A DNA stretch of 62,746 nt from Actinomycetota bacterium (GCA_020438795.1 JAGQTY010000006.1:1-62746); one strand, 5' to 3'; numbered from the stretch's first letter, positions 26,619 to 36,217 are shown. Notes: generated from the sequence alone by a model not told the origin. A program made the numbers and translations.

Positions 26619-26885
26619 ATGAACACACTGGCTCTCAGCCCTCCCGGAGCTCCGGAATGGATCATCATCGGCCTGGTGATCCTGCTGCTCTTCGGTGCCA
26701 AGCGTCTGCCGGACATGGCTCGCGGACTCGGACGTTCGATGCGGATCCTCAAGAGTGAGACCAAGGGCCTGCGCACCGACGATGAGATCGACCTGAAGGA
26801 CCCTCCGCAGGCACTCGAGTCCCAGGACGCTCGCTCTGTGGACGCAGTCACCAGCGATGAGAACAGCGCCAAGAAAGAGGCATAG
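26619..26885 (+). CDS. tatA: Twin-arginine translocase subunit TatA
   Basis: 88 residues. A single N-terminal membrane helix ([19 protein letters not shown]) with the FGxxRLP hinge is followed by an amphipathic helix ([15 protein letters not shown]) and an acidic tail. TatA oligomers form the pore that moves folded proteins with twin-arginine signals. ATG 26619 follows GGGGAAAG; the upstream extension to 26547 is not supported. Two nucleotides before tatC. Confidence 0.94.
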   Translation: MNTLALSPPGAPEWIIIGLVILLLFGAKRLPDMARGLGRSMRILKSETKGLRTDDEIDLKDPPQALESQDARSVDAVTSDENSAKKEA

Positions 26886-26887
26886 CC

Positions 26888-27748
26888 TTGGCTGCTGACG
26901 GCGCGGCGATGCCGCTGTCGGATCATCTGCGGGAATTGCGCACCCGCGTCTTCCGGGGGCTCATCGCGATCGTGATCGGCACCATCGCGATGTGGTTCCT
27001 CTACGACTGGTTCTTCGCGATCATCACCGCACCCATGGAGGATGTTGTTGCTGCGGCGCAGGCTGAGAACCGTGACGTGCAGCTGGTGCTCACCGGAGTC
27101 GCCGACCCCTTCGTCCTGAGGTTGCAGGTCTCCGCTGTCGCGGGCATCGTCATGAGCTCCCCGGTCTGGCTCTACCAGTTGTGGCGGTTCGTCACCCCGG
27201 GCCTGCACAAGCACGAGCGACGCTGGTCGATGGTTTTCGTGGGTATCGCCACGCCGCTCTTCCTCGCAGGCGCCGCTCTCGCATACATCTTCCTGCCCAA
27301 CGCGCTGGGATTCCTGTTCGACTTCACTCCTCAGAGCGTCGCCAACTATGTCGACGTCTCCCGGTACATCAGCTTCTTCCTGCGAACGGTGCTCGTCTTC
27401 GGTATCGGCTTCCTAATCCCGTTGGTCGCGCTGATGCTCAACCTCGCCGGCATCCTCTCGGCTCGGGCCCTGGTGAAGAGCTGGCGCTGGACGATCCTGG
27501 GCGTCTTCCTGTTCGCGGCGGTCGCGACGCCGGACGGCAACCCGTTGACCATGTCCATGCTGGCGCTGCCCATCCTGCTGCTCATCGGTGTCGTGACCGG
27601 CATCGCAGTACTGCACGACCGTCGTGCGCGAAAGAAGGGCGACGGGCTCACCATCGATGTGCGTGACAACGAGATCTCGCCCATCGATGAGATCACTCCG
27701 ATCGCCGCGCCGACGTCCGTCGATGACGGCTCCCGGGAGGACTCCTGA
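26888..27748 (+). CDS. tatC: Twin-arginine translocase subunit TatC
   Basis: 286 residues, six membrane helices. The N-terminal MPLSDHLRELRTRVFRG with the conserved HLxELRxR motif binds the twin-arginine signal. SSPVWLYQLWRFVTPGLHKHE, FxPxxR-like loop regions and ATPDGNPLTM follow. An acidic cytoplasmic C-tail extends beyond helix 6. The start is TTG 26888, two bases after the tatA stop, with AAAGAGG upstream. Confidence 0.95.
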   Translation: MAADGAAMPLSDHLRELRTRVFRGLIAIVIGTIAMWFLYDWFFAIITAPMEDVVAAAQAENRDVQLVLTGVADPFVLRLQVSAVAGIVMSSPVWLYQLWRFVTPGLHKHERRWSMVFVGIATPLFLAGAALAYIFLPNALGFLFDFTPQSVANYVDVSRYISFFLRTVLVFGIGFLIPLVALMLNLAGILSARALVKSWRWTILGVFLFAAVATPDGNPLTMSMLALPILLLIGVVTGIAVLHDRRARKKGDGLTIDVRDNEISPIDEITPIAAPTSVDDGSREDS

Positions 27749-27820
27749 GGTCCTGGACCGGCCACCCGCATGCCGGGGCTCTCGCCCGGACCGCACGGCC
27801 AGGCCCAACGGTCGGTCCAC

Positions 27821-27826
27821 TATAGT
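27821..27826 (+). promoter_or_regulatory. -10 box TATAGT for leaderless kinase gene
   Basis: TATAGT, 6 nt, ATG 27833. It decides for 27833 against the upstream in-frame ATG at 27770. Confidence 0.6.
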
Positions 27827-27832
27827 GCCTTC

Positions 27833-28741
27833 ATGACAACAGTTGCCGTCATCATCAACCCGACGTCCGGCAAGGGCAAGGGTGGCAAGTCCGCGCCGGA
27901 GGTCGGCGCCCTGTTGCACAAGCGCGGACTCGACGCGGCGCTGCTCGTGGCCGGCAGTGCGGAGGAAGTGCTGGAGATGGCGCGGGCGGCTGTGGCCGAT
28001 GGTGTCGATGCTCTGCTGGCTGCGGGCGGGGACGGCACAGTGAACCTGGCGGTGCAGGCGGTCGCCGAGACCGACGTGCCGCTGGGCATCATCCCGCTGG
28101 GGACCGGCAACGACAACGCGAAGATGCTGGGGATGCCGGTCGGCGACCTGGAGAAGGCCCTGGACATCATCGCGGACTTCGAGGTCCGGACGATGGATGT
28201 CGCCCACGTGCGGACCGGGGACGGGACCGAACGCTACTTCATGGGTGTCATGTCGGCAGGCTTCGACTCGAATGTGACCGAGCGGGCGAACAACATGCGC
28301 TGGCCCAAGGGTGATCTGCGCTACCTGTTCGGGATCCTCGCCGAACTGGGCACCTTCAAGCCAGTGCCGTACAAGGTCACCATCGACGGGACCGAGCACA
28401 ACGGTCAGGCGATGCTCGTCGCCGTCGGCAACGGGACCTCCTACGGGGGTGGCATGCAGGTCTGTGTCGGGGCGCGTCCGGACGACGGCCTGCTGATGCT
28501 CACCTGGTTGCACGAGGCGAGCAAGTTCAAGTTCCTGAAGACCTTTCCCACGGTGTTCAAGGGCACGCACGTCAAGGACGACATGGTCGAGCAGTTCGTG
28601 GGTCGGGAGATCCGCATCGAGGCCCCGGGACAGCTCGTGTTCGCCGATGGCGAGCGTGTCGGCCCGCTGCCCTGCGACGTGCGCGCGTGCGAGAACGCAC
28701 TCAAGGTGATCGTGCCGAAGGATTCCGACATCGGGCTCTGA
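27833..28741 (+). CDS. Diacylglycerol kinase/YegS-like lipid kinase
   Basis: 302 residues. The N-terminal IINPTSGKGKGG and the nucleotide loop AAGGDGTVNLAV and GIIPLGTGNDNAK define the DAGK catalytic fold. The C-terminal beta-sandwich contains VAVGNGTSYGGGM and PDDGLL, and ends at FADGERVGPLP. It phosphorylates a lipid hydroxyl such as diacylglycerol, but the exact substrate (diacylglycerol, sphingoid base or other) cannot be read. Leaderless start at ATG 27833. Followed after 41 nt by the helicase with its own -10 box. Confidence 0.9.
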   Translation: MTTVAVIINPTSGKGKGGKSAPEVGALLHKRGLDAALLVAGSAEEVLEMARAAVADGVDALLAAGGDGTVNLAVQAVAETDVPLGIIPLGTGNDNAKMLGMPVGDLEKALDIIADFEVRTMDVAHVRTGDGTERYFMGVMSAGFDSNVTERANNMRWPKGDLRYLFGILAELGTFKPVPYKVTIDGTEHNGQAMLVAVGNGTSYGGGMQVCVGARPDDGLLMLTWLHEASKFKFLKTFPTVFKGTHVKDDMVEQFVGREIRIEAPGQLVFADGERVGPLPCDVRACENALKVIVPKDSDIGL

Positions 28742-28770
28742 CTTCACCGCGACGGCATCGTCCCGGCCGC

Positions 28771-28776
28771 TACCCT
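28771..28776 (+). promoter_or_regulatory. -10 box TACCCT for leaderless helicase gene
   Basis: TACCCT, 6 nt, GTG 28783. The open frame continues upstream to 28687 inside the kinase gene, but that start has no support. Confidence 0.55.
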
Positions 28777-28782
28777 GGAGTG

Positions 28783-31473
28783 GTGTCCTCACCGGCCGAC
28801 AGGTACGCGGCTTCCCGTCGCCGGTCGGAGGTCGCCAGAACGCCTCTGGGTCGCTTCGAGCGCAGTTTCAGCTTTCCCCTTGATGAGTACCAGCGTCGTG
28901 CCTGCGAGGCGCTCCAGGACGGTTCTGGCGTGCTCCTGGCGGCTCCCACCGGAGCGGGAAAGACGGTGGTCGGGGAATTCGCGATCAGCATGGCGCTCGC
29001 CGAAGGCAGCAGGTGCTTCTACACCACACCGATCAAGGCGCTCTCCAACCAGAAGTTCAACGAGTTCCAGCAGCGATATGGCCGTGACAGCGTGGGTCTG
29101 CTGACCGGGGACAATTCCGTCAACGGCGACGCGGCGATTGTCGTCATGACCACCGAGATCCTGCGCAACATGCTGTACGCGAATCAGGCGGCGATCGCGG
29201 ACCTCGGGTACGTGGTGATGGACGAGGTGCACTACCTGGCGGACCGCTCTCGTGGGGCGGTCTGGGAGGAGGTGCTGATCAACCTGCCGGAGCGGGTCAC
29301 CATCGCCGCGCTGAGTGCGACGGTGTCGAACGCCGAGGAGTTCGGCCGTTGGTTGCGGACGGTCCGGGGAGAGATCGCGGTGGTGGTGGAGGATCATCGA
29401 CCCGTGCCGCTGACCCAGCATGTGATCGTCGGTCGCACCATCCATGACCTGTTCGTCGGGAGCAAACAGCGTCTCAACCCCGACCTCATCCGGTTGTCCC
29501 GCGACTCAGAACGCCATCCCCGACGGGGGCGGGGCCGAGGACACCAGCGACGAGATGATCGGGTGTCGAGACCAGCGCTGGTCGCCAGTCTCGGCCGGGA
29601 GGACCTGCTGCCCGCCATCGATTTCGTGTTCAGCCGGGCGGGTTGCGACGCCGCTGTCGAGCAGTGTGTCCGGGCCGGTGTGAGTCTCACCAGCGACGAG
29701 GAGGCCGAGCAGATCACCAGGATCGCCGAGGAGGCCTGCGCCTACCTGCCACCCGGCGACCTCAGTGCGCTGAACTACGGGAGCTGGCTGCACGCCCTCC
29801 AGCAGGGAGTCGCCGCCCACCACGCGGGGCTCGTGCCGATCTTCAAGGAGGTCGTCGAGAAGCTCTTCGCCGCCGGCCTGGTGCGCATGGTCTTCGCCAC
29901 CGAGACTCTGGCGCTCGGCATCAACATGCCGGCGCGAAGCGTCGTGATCGAGCGGTTGGCGAAGTTCAACGGTGAAGCCGTCGTGGACCTCACAGCAGGG
30001 GAGTACACGCAGCTCACCGGTCGGGCGGGCCGCCGTGGCATCGATCATCACGGTCACGCTGTGGTCGCCTGGTCCCGTGATCTGGACATCTCCTGGCTGG
30101 CTGGTCTGGCGAGCACGCGAACCTATCCGCTCAACTCGAGCTTCCGTCCCTCCTACAACATGGCAGTCAATCTGGTCGCCTCGTTCGGTCGGGACCGGGC
30201 GATCGCACTGCTCGAGACGTCGTTCGCGCAATTCCAGGCCGATGAGGCCATCGTGGACGTCGCCGCAGAGGTCCGGCGCAACGACGAGGTGCTGGCGGGT
30301 CTGGCCCTTTCGCTGGAGTGCGACCGCGGAGACTTCAGCGAGTATGCGGACATCCGTGCCCAGCTGTCGGAACGGGAGCGTTCCGCGGCCTCACAGCGGC
30401 GTCAGGAGGACCGTGAGGCGGCGATCAGGAGCCTGCACCGGCTGCGACGTGGCGATGTGATCCGCGTCCCGAAGGGCCGCAGATCGGATCCAGCGGCTGT
30501 GGTGGAGACCGCCGACCCGGATCGCCCGGAGATCGTGGTGGTCGACATCCATGACAGGAGCCGCCGGATCCGGGAACGGGATCTCGACGGAGAGCTGGTC
30601 GCCCTGGGCAGAGTCCGGATTCCTGCGGAATTCTCGGCACGATCGGCGCGCAACCGTTCACTGGTCACCGAGGAGTTGCGGCGGGTGGCCCGGGATCTCC
30701 CGAAACAGACCCCGACCCGTCGCGCTGCGGACAAGGATTCCGAGATCGAGGAACTGCGGACCGCCCTGCGAGCTCATCCCTGCGACAGCTGCCCCGATCG
30801 CGAGGAACATGCGCGCGTCGCCGATCGCTACATCAAGCTGCGGCGCCGCAACGAACGGCTGCAGCGCAAGGTCGCCAAACGCACCGGGACACTGGCCAAA
30901 CAGTTCGACCGGATCTGCGCGGTACTCACAGAGCTCGGCTACCTGGAAGCCGTCAAGGATGACCTCGTGGTGACGCAGAAGGGACATGTGCTGGCCAGGA
31001 TCTACGGGGAGGCCGACCTTATCGCCGCCGAGGCGATGGGCGGCTGGGGCGACCTCGCGCCGGACGATCTCGCCACGCTGGCGGCGGCGCTGGTCTACGA
31101 ATCACGACGCAAGGATGAGGGCGGCACGCCGCGACTGCCCCGAGGGCCGGTTCGCAAGGCCCTTGACGAACTCACCACCCTGGCCCGGGACCTCATCGAG
31201 CTCGAGGAGGCCCACGACCTGCACACCTTGCCCGAGCTTGACCTGGGCCTGTGCTCGGCGATGCACCGGTGGGCCAACGGGTCCAGTCTGGAGACCGTGA
31301 TGTGGGAGTCGGAGCTGACTGCCGGCGACTTCGTGCGGTGGTCCAGGCAGGTGATCGATGTACTGGGACAGCTCGCGCAGGCACGGCCCGACACCGGGCT
31401 GGCCCTCAAGGCCCGGGCAGCGATCAAGCTGATCGATCGTGATGTGGTGGCCTATTCCAGCGTTCGCGAATGA
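28783..31473 (+). CDS. helY: Ski2-like DEVH-box RNA helicase, HelY type
   Basis: 896 residues. Helicase core: Walker A APTGAGKTVVGEFA, motif Ia TTPIKALSNQK, DEVH in VMDEVHYL, SAT in LSATVSN, and motif VI QLTGRAGRRGID. An Arg-rich linker (about residues 245-265) interrupts the core, as in mycobacterial HelY. The C-terminal 350 residues hold the beta-rich insertion and the DSHCT helical domain of Mtr4/Ski2 relatives. It is probably an RNA or structured nucleic-acid unwinding enzyme; the cellular substrate is not known. The first stretch (DRYAASRRRSEVARTPLGRFERSFSF...) matches the family start. It converges with the next gene, with one base between stops. Confidence 0.9.
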   Translation: MSSPADRYAASRRRSEVARTPLGRFERSFSFPLDEYQRRACEALQDGSGVLLAAPTGAGKTVVGEFAISMALAEGSRCFYTTPIKALSNQKFNEFQQRYGRDSVGLLTGDNSVNGDAAIVVMTTEILRNMLYANQAAIADLGYVVMDEVHYLADRSRGAVWEEVLINLPERVTIAALSATVSNAEEFGRWLRTVRGEIAVVVEDHRPVPLTQHVIVGRTIHDLFVGSKQRLNPDLIRLSRDSERHPRRGRGRGHQRRDDRVSRPALVASLGREDLLPAIDFVFSRAGCDAAVEQCVRAGVSLTSDEEAEQITRIAEEACAYLPPGDLSALNYGSWLHALQQGVAAHHAGLVPIFKEVVEKLFAAGLVRMVFATETLALGINMPARSVVIERLAKFNGEAVVDLTAGEYTQLTGRAGRRGIDHHGHAVVAWSRDLDISWLAGLASTRTYPLNSSFRPSYNMAVNLVASFGRDRAIALLETSFAQFQADEAIVDVAAEVRRNDEVLAGLALSLECDRGDFSEYADIRAQLSERERSAASQRRQEDREAAIRSLHRLRRGDVIRVPKGRRSDPAAVVETADPDRPEIVVVDIHDRSRRIRERDLDGELVALGRVRIPAEFSARSARNRSLVTEELRRVARDLPKQTPTRRAADKDSEIEELRTALRAHPCDSCPDREEHARVADRYIKLRRRNERLQRKVAKRTGTLAKQFDRICAVLTELGYLEAVKDDLVVTQKGHVLARIYGEADLIAAEAMGGWGDLAPDDLATLAAALVYESRRKDEGGTPRLPRGPVRKALDELTTLARDLIELEEAHDLHTLPELDLGLCSAMHRWANGSSLETVMWESELTAGDFVRWSRQVIDVLGQLAQARPDTGLALKARAAIKLIDRDVVAYSSVRE

Positions 31474-31474
31474 C

Positions 31475-32095
31475 TCACTCGAACAGTTCGGGATCGCCGG
31501 CTCCGACACGGGCAACCACCGGCCCTGTGCCGGTCCAGTCGATGACCGTGGTCGGTTCCAGACCCACTTCGCCGCCGTCCAGCACGACGTCGACGCGGTT
31601 GCCGATCTCGTCCTGGACGACCCAGCCCTCGGTCAGAGGAGTCTCCTGTCCGGGCAGGATCAGCGTGCTGGACAGGATCGGGTCACCGTAGGCCTCGAGC
31701 AGGGCATGGGTGACACGCTGGTCGGGCAGCCGGATTCCTACGGTGTACTTCTTCGGGTGCGCCATCCGCCTGGGTACCTCGCGGGTAGCCGGCACGATGA
31801 ACGTGTAGGGGCCGGGCGTGACAGCTTTGATGGCCCGGAACATCGGGTTGTCCAGCTTCACGTAGCGCCCGGCCTGGGCGAGGTCGGCGCACACCAAGGT
31901 GTAGTGGTGTGATTTGTCGAGTTGCCTGATGGCCCGGATCCGGTCGGCCCCCGTGGTGCTGTCCAACCTGCACCCCAGCGCGTAACCGGAGTCGGTGGGA
32001 TAAGCGATCAGGGCGTCGTCCGCCAAGCGCTCGGCAACCTTCGCAAGGATGCGCTGCTGTGGATCCTGCGGGTGCACGTCATAGTAGATCGCCAT
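31475..32095 (-). CDS. TsaC/YciO-family protein (L-threonylcarbamoyladenylate synthase-like)
   Basis: 206 residues of a single YrdC-like domain: IAYPTDSGYALGC, KSHHYTLVCADLAQ, GPYTFIVPATREVP, TVGIRLPDQRV, and SSTLILPGQETP. The missing Sua5 extension and the motif spacing favour the YciO branch, whose role in t6A synthesis is weaker than that of TsaC. A positively charged RNA/nucleotide-binding groove is the family feature. It starts 17 nt after the coiled-coil gene's stop, so the two form an operon. Confidence 0.85.
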   Translation of the reverse strand: MAIYYDVHPQDPQQRILAKVAERLADDALIAYPTDSGYALGCRLDSTTGADRIRAIRQLDKSHHYTLVCADLAQAGRYVKLDNPMFRAIKAVTPGPYTFIVPATREVPRRMAHPKKYTVGIRLPDQRVTHALLEAYGDPILSSTLILPGQETPLTEGWVVQDEIGNRVDVVLDGGEVGLEPTTVIDWTGTGPVVARVGAGDPELFE

Positions 32096-32112
32096 CGCGG
32101 CATCAGCTTCGC

Positions 32113-32541
32113 TCAGGAGTCCGAAGGATTCGGCGACTCCGGCTGCGACGAACCGATCCTGTCCGGCAGGTCATCGTTGTCGTAATCGACATCGCCGTCG
32201 TACTCGAGGAACTCGTTCATCTTGTCGTTGACAGACTCGACCGCATTCAGCATGCGATTTGCCCACTTCAGGCGGGACTGCGCCTTCACCAGATCCGCCT
32301 CGATCCGGTCGACCTCGGCCTTGGCCTCCGCGGAGTTGGCCTCAGTGTGCTGCCGGATGAAGTCGGTGTTCTCCTTGATGATGGGAGCCTTGGTGAGGGC
32401 CTCGATCACACTGCCACCGGCATCGGTGACCTTCGCCTTTGCTTTGGCGGTGGCCAGCTGCGCCTCGAGCTTCTTGACTTCGGCCTCAGCCTCCGAGACG
32501 TTGGCCTGCGCCTTTGTCCGTGCATCTTCTGTCACACCCAT
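32113..32541 (-). CDS. Coiled-coil protein, unknown function
   Basis: 142 residues. Residues about 5-50 and 80-115 are Ala/Lys/Glu-rich heptads (KAQANVSEAEAEVKKLEAQL and AEAKAEVDRIEADLVKAQSR), separated by a Gly-containing turn, so an antiparallel helical hairpin is likely. The tail is acidic (DGDVDYDNDDLPD). ATG 32541 is fixed by a minus-strand -10 TATGCT (32548-32553) 6 nt away; the frame extending to 32733 is not real coding. No signal peptide. Co-transcribed with the YciO-type gene. Confidence 0.65.
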   Translation of the reverse strand: MGVTEDARTKAQANVSEAEAEVKKLEAQLATAKAKAKVTDAGGSVIEALTKAPIIKENTDFIRQHTEANSAEAKAEVDRIEADLVKAQSRLKWANRMLNAVESVNDKMNEFLEYDGDVDYDNDDLPDRIGSSQPESPNPSDS

Positions 32542-32632
32542 GGCGTCAGCATAGCCGCCGCCGGGCAGCTTTCGCCGACTCGGCACACTGGCGCTCCGTT
32601 CGCAATGCGCGCCGAGGGAGCAGCGGCGCCGA

Positions 32633-33550
32633 TCAGGCGTATTGCTGCATGGCATGCAGCATGCGGTTGACGGGGGACTCGAGGTTGTAGTGCTCGGCGA
32701 GCATGAGCAGCGCCTCCGGGTCGGCTGGCTCATCAGGGATCGGCGCTATCAGCGGGTCGGGCAGGGGCACAGGGTGGTGCAGCCGCACCACGGGGTCTGC
32801 GGCTGTCAGATACTCCCGACTGGCCAGGACCTTGGCCGCGACCCCCTTGGCCATGCCTGAACCCGGGTCCAGCGCTGCCTCAATGATCGCGTGAAGATCG
32901 CCGAACCTGGTGACCAGCGAGGCCGCAGTCTTCTCGCCGATACCCGGGACGCCGGGCAGGCCATCGCTGGCGTCGCCACGCAGGATGGCCATGTCCGCGT
33001 ACTGCCGGCCGGTCACGGAGTACTTGCTGTGCAGCCAGGAGTCGTCGACCAGTTGCAGGTTGCGCATGCCCTTGGCCGTGTAGATGACCCGATGGGCCCG
33101 GTCATCGTCCACGAGCTGGAACATGTCGCGATCCCCGGTGACGATCTCGACCGGCCCCTCACTGCGATGTGTCAGGGCGGCGATGACGTCGTCGGCTTCG
33201 AAACCGTCCACACCCAGCCTGGCGAATCCCAGTGCCGCCAGGACCGCCACCATCACCGGCTCCTGCACCGAGAGCCGATCGGGGATCTCCTCAGTGGCGG
33301 GGTCTGCGGGGTCGGCCACGCGCTGAGCCTTGTAGCTCGGCAGCAGTTGCACCCGGAACTCGGGGCGCCAGTCGTTGTCCCAGCAGGCCACCAGCTCATC
33401 GGGCCTGAACTCGTTGAGCAGGCCGGCGATGGCGTCGATGAAGCCCCGCACGGCGTTGACCGGGGTGCCGTCGAGCCCCTCGAATCGATCAGGTACGCCG
33501 TAGAACGCCCGGAAGTACATCGAGGCGCTGTCCAGCAACATCAGTCCCAT
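32633..33550 (-). CDS. 5'-3' exonuclease (Pol I exonuclease/flap nuclease family)
   Basis: 305 residues. The structure-specific 5' nuclease fold is shown by LLDSASMYFRAFYG at the N-terminus, VACWDNDWRPEFR, FEADDVIAAL, VTGDRDMFQLV, DMAILRGDASDGLPGVPGIGEKTA (helix-hairpin-helix DNA grip) and the conserved acidic residues between. Polymerase domains are absent, so it acts as a stand-alone flap or exonuclease, probably in RNA-primer or flap removal. GGGGAG precedes ATG 33550; ATG 33541 is an alternative. Confidence 0.92.
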   Translation of the reverse strand: MGLMLLDSASMYFRAFYGVPDRFEGLDGTPVNAVRGFIDAIAGLLNEFRPDELVACWDNDWRPEFRVQLLPSYKAQRVADPADPATEEIPDRLSVQEPVMVAVLAALGFARLGVDGFEADDVIAALTHRSEGPVEIVTGDRDMFQLVDDDRAHRVIYTAKGMRNLQLVDDSWLHSKYSVTGRQYADMAILRGDASDGLPGVPGIGEKTAASLVTRFGDLHAIIEAALDPGSGMAKGVAAKVLASREYLTAADPVVRLHHPVPLPDPLIAPIPDEPADPEALLMLAEHYNLESPVNRMLHAMQQYA

Positions 33551-33684
33551 GGCTCCCCATGATGTCAACCGCCCCCAGCAATTCGATCTCCGACCCGCAA
33601 GCAGCACCGGATCCGGAACGGGACTGTCGTGCTATCGATGCGCTGCGGTTGCCTCACAGGGGCAGGCTCACAAGACTGGGCCGC

Positions 33685-36129
33685 ATGTCCGACTCCCCCG
33701 ACCATCCCGAAGAGCCAGCTCCAGAGACCCAGACGGCGCGCAGCGGCTCGGTGCCGGGCAAGTGGCTCGCCGCCGGCCTGAGCGCGTTGGTGCTCTTCGT
33801 CGGCATCGCCGTGGGTGTCATGCAGATCAACACCGGCGCACCGACGGCAGCGGACGCGCCCGCGACCGAGTTCTCTGCTGAGCGTGCAGTAGTCCTCACA
33901 CAACGGCTGGTGGGCGATGGTGAACCACACGGCATCGGCAGTGCCGATCATGCACGGGTCAAGGACGAGTTGCTTGCGATGATCCGCGAATCAGGCTTCG
34001 AGCCGGAGGTGGAGCGCAACAACCTGACCACCCAGTGGGTCTCGGACACCAAGGGCGTGGACGTGTATGCGGACACCTTCAAGTCGCCGGTGGCGACTAC
34101 GGACACATCCAACATCATCGTCAGGGTGCCCGGTACCTCAAACTCCTCGAAGGCGGTGGTGGTATCGGCACACTACGATTCCGTGCCGCCGGGTCCGGGT
34201 GCCAGCGACGATGCTGCGCAGGTGGCCGCCATGGTCGAGGTGATGCGCGCCCTGAAGTCAGCACCCCCGCTGCGCCACGATGTGCTGTTCCTCTTCACCG
34301 ACGGGGAGGAACTCGCGATGCGTGGCTCCCGGGCCTTCGTGCTCAAGAACCCCGCGGCCCAGGACATCGAGTTCATCCTGAACTTCGAGTTCCGGGGGAC
34401 CACAGGCAAGGCGCTCTTCTTCGAGGGCAACTATGTCGACAGCGACCTGATCGACAAGTACCGGGCAGCCACTGACGCGCCACTGGCGAGTTCGATGTTC
34501 TTCTCCATCTATCAGCACCTGGAGAACAACACCGACTTCTCCGTGCTGTCCTCCCTGGACAAGCCGGGACTGGCATTCGCCCCCATCGGGAACAACGTCC
34601 GCTACCACACCCCCAACGACGACATGGTGAATCTGTCGCCGGGCGCCATTCAGGACAGTGGCGATGTCATGCTCTCCATGGTTCGTGACCTTGCCGACCA
34701 GGAAGTCCTGGAGGCCCGCACCGACGAGGAACTCACCTGGTTCAACGTGGGCCCATTCCTGTTCTCGTACACGACCGCCATCGCCATGGTGATCCTGGTA
34801 CTCGCCTGGGTGATCTGGCTGGCTGCTGTGCTGCTCGGCGTCCGGCGGGGAGAAGCAGGGGGCCGCGGAGTCGCTGGCGGCTTCGGCATCGCGGTCCTGG
34901 CCGGTGTCGTGGCGATCATTCTGGCGCAGGTGATCCTGGCGCTGGTCTACTGGCTGCGCTGGGACACCAGGGACTTCATCAGCTTCACGATCATGAACGA
35001 CACCGACCCTTATCGGGGTCAGCTGTACATGGTCACCGAGGTGTTCGCAGTGGCCGCGGTGACGGTTGCCCTGCTGATGTGGGCGCGACGCCGGAACTCC
35101 GTCGCCAGCCTCCAACTAGGAGCGTTGGCGGTCCTTGGGCTCATGGCGATCCTGATGATGTTCTTCGAGCCACCGGGAGCCTACTGGTTCTACATCCCGT
35201 TCCTGATCATGGGGATCGCGGTACTGGTTCGGGTACTGGTGCTGGCGTCCCAGCCATGGGTGGTCCTCGTGGTCGATCTGGCCGCCTCGTTTGTGGTGAT
35301 CGTCTTCGTCTTCCCGCTGGACAGTCTCGTCTACCAGGGCCTGTCGCTGTCGGCCGGGGCCATCGTGGCGATGCTGGTCGCCTGGAACCTGTGCATCCTG
35401 GTGCCGCTGCTCGATCACATCGCGCAGGCTCTGGGCAAGCTCCTGCCGCTCGCGGCTGCAGCCACGGCGCTGATCCTGTTCGTCATCGGTGTGGCGACAC
35501 CGCTGGTCAACGCGAACCATCGCCAGCCGGACAGCATCGTGTACGCGGTGAACGCGGACGACGGCACCGCTGGCTGGTACAGCAACGACGCGGAGCCGGA
35601 CGAGTGGACCCAGACCGTACTGACTGCCGAGCCGGAGTCCATCAGGGCACCACAGTTCCTGCTGGCCTACTTCCGGGACAAGCAGGGCATGGATCGCAAT
35701 GTGCTCGCGCAGCCGGGCCAGCCGCCCGCCCGGGTTCAGCCGCCGAGGCTCAAGGTGCAGTCCGACCGGACGGCAGGCGGGGAGCGCACCGTCCGGTTCC
35801 GGATCACTTCGCCGAGGCAGGCGGAGAACCTGTGGTACACCATGGACACCGACGGCACCTTCACCGGTTTCAAGGTCAACGGCGAGGCCGTGACCATCGA
35901 ACCGGCGTCCCAATGGTCCAACGTCGGGTACGGCGTCCCGGATGACGGCTACGACGTGGAGCTCACGTTGACCGCGGGCAGTAGCCTCGAGGTGCTGGTG
36001 AGCGATCAGACCAACGAGATTCCGGACGGGGTCGGGCTTCCTCCACGCCCGGACACCACCATGTCCTGGTGGCCCCGGGGCAAACAGGCGGACGCGACGG
36101 TCGTCTACCGGACCTATCAGCTGGGGTAG
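33685..36129 (+). CDS. M28 zinc peptidase with C-terminal membrane domain (ERMP1/Pff1-like)
   Basis: 814 residues. One N-terminal anchor helix (about 20-45) is followed by an extracytoplasmic M28 peptidase. The zinc ligands are in VVSAHYDSVPPGPGASDDA, TDGEELAMRGSRAF (catalytic Glu-Glu) and, more distally, NFEFRGTTG and RYHTPNDD. Residues about 370-630 contain roughly eight or nine hydrophobic helices, then a soluble beta-rich domain. This layout parallels eukaryotic ER metallopeptidase 1 and vacuolar Pff1. It should be an aminopeptidase-type enzyme on the outer membrane face. ATG 33685 is preferred to 33559 because it removes an Arg-rich extension; AAGACT 7 nt upstream is a weak -10. Confidence 0.85.
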   Translation: MSDSPDHPEEPAPETQTARSGSVPGKWLAAGLSALVLFVGIAVGVMQINTGAPTAADAPATEFSAERAVVLTQRLVGDGEPHGIGSADHARVKDELLAMIRESGFEPEVERNNLTTQWVSDTKGVDVYADTFKSPVATTDTSNIIVRVPGTSNSSKAVVVSAHYDSVPPGPGASDDAAQVAAMVEVMRALKSAPPLRHDVLFLFTDGEELAMRGSRAFVLKNPAAQDIEFILNFEFRGTTGKALFFEGNYVDSDLIDKYRAATDAPLASSMFFSIYQHLENNTDFSVLSSLDKPGLAFAPIGNNVRYHTPNDDMVNLSPGAIQDSGDVMLSMVRDLADQEVLEARTDEELTWFNVGPFLFSYTTAIAMVILVLAWVIWLAAVLLGVRRGEAGGRGVAGGFGIAVLAGVVAIILAQVILALVYWLRWDTRDFISFTIMNDTDPYRGQLYMVTEVFAVAAVTVALLMWARRRNSVASLQLGALAVLGLMAILMMFFEPPGAYWFYIPFLIMGIAVLVRVLVLASQPWVVLVVDLAASFVVIVFVFPLDSLVYQGLSLSAGAIVAMLVAWNLCILVPLLDHIAQALGKLLPLAAAATALILFVIGVATPLVNANHRQPDSIVYAVNADDGTAGWYSNDAEPDEWTQTVLTAEPESIRAPQFLLAYFRDKQGMDRNVLAQPGQPPARVQPPRLKVQSDRTAGGERTVRFRITSPRQAENLWYTMDTDGTFTGFKVNGEAVTIEPASQWSNVGYGVPDDGYDVELTLTAGSSLEVLVSDQTNEIPDGVGLPPRPDTTMSWWPRGKQADATVVYRTYQLG

Positions 36130-36202
36130 ACAGTCTTCGTAGCCGCCAGGAGGGCTGCCTGAACCGCGAGGTCGTCCTGCCCCGGTCCTTCTCGGTCAAT
36201 AG

Positions 36203-36217
36203 ACACCCCAGGGGTGT
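36203..36217. repeat. 15-bp palindrome at the transposase 3' end
   Basis: ACACCCC A GGGGTGT, 6 bp downstream of the transposase stop. It may be part of the element's right end or a weak terminator. Confidence 0.4.

Noticed and set aside
29480..29580. Arg-rich stretch in the HelY-type helicase, suspected to be a compensated frameshift
   Set aside because: The flanking helicase motifs are in one frame, the other frame gives no better sequence, and mycobacterial HelY has a similar basic linker.
33559..33684. N-terminal extension of the M28 peptidase from ATG 33559
   Set aside because: It overlaps the divergent exonuclease start region and adds an Arg-rich stretch before the anchor helix; ATG 33685 is better.
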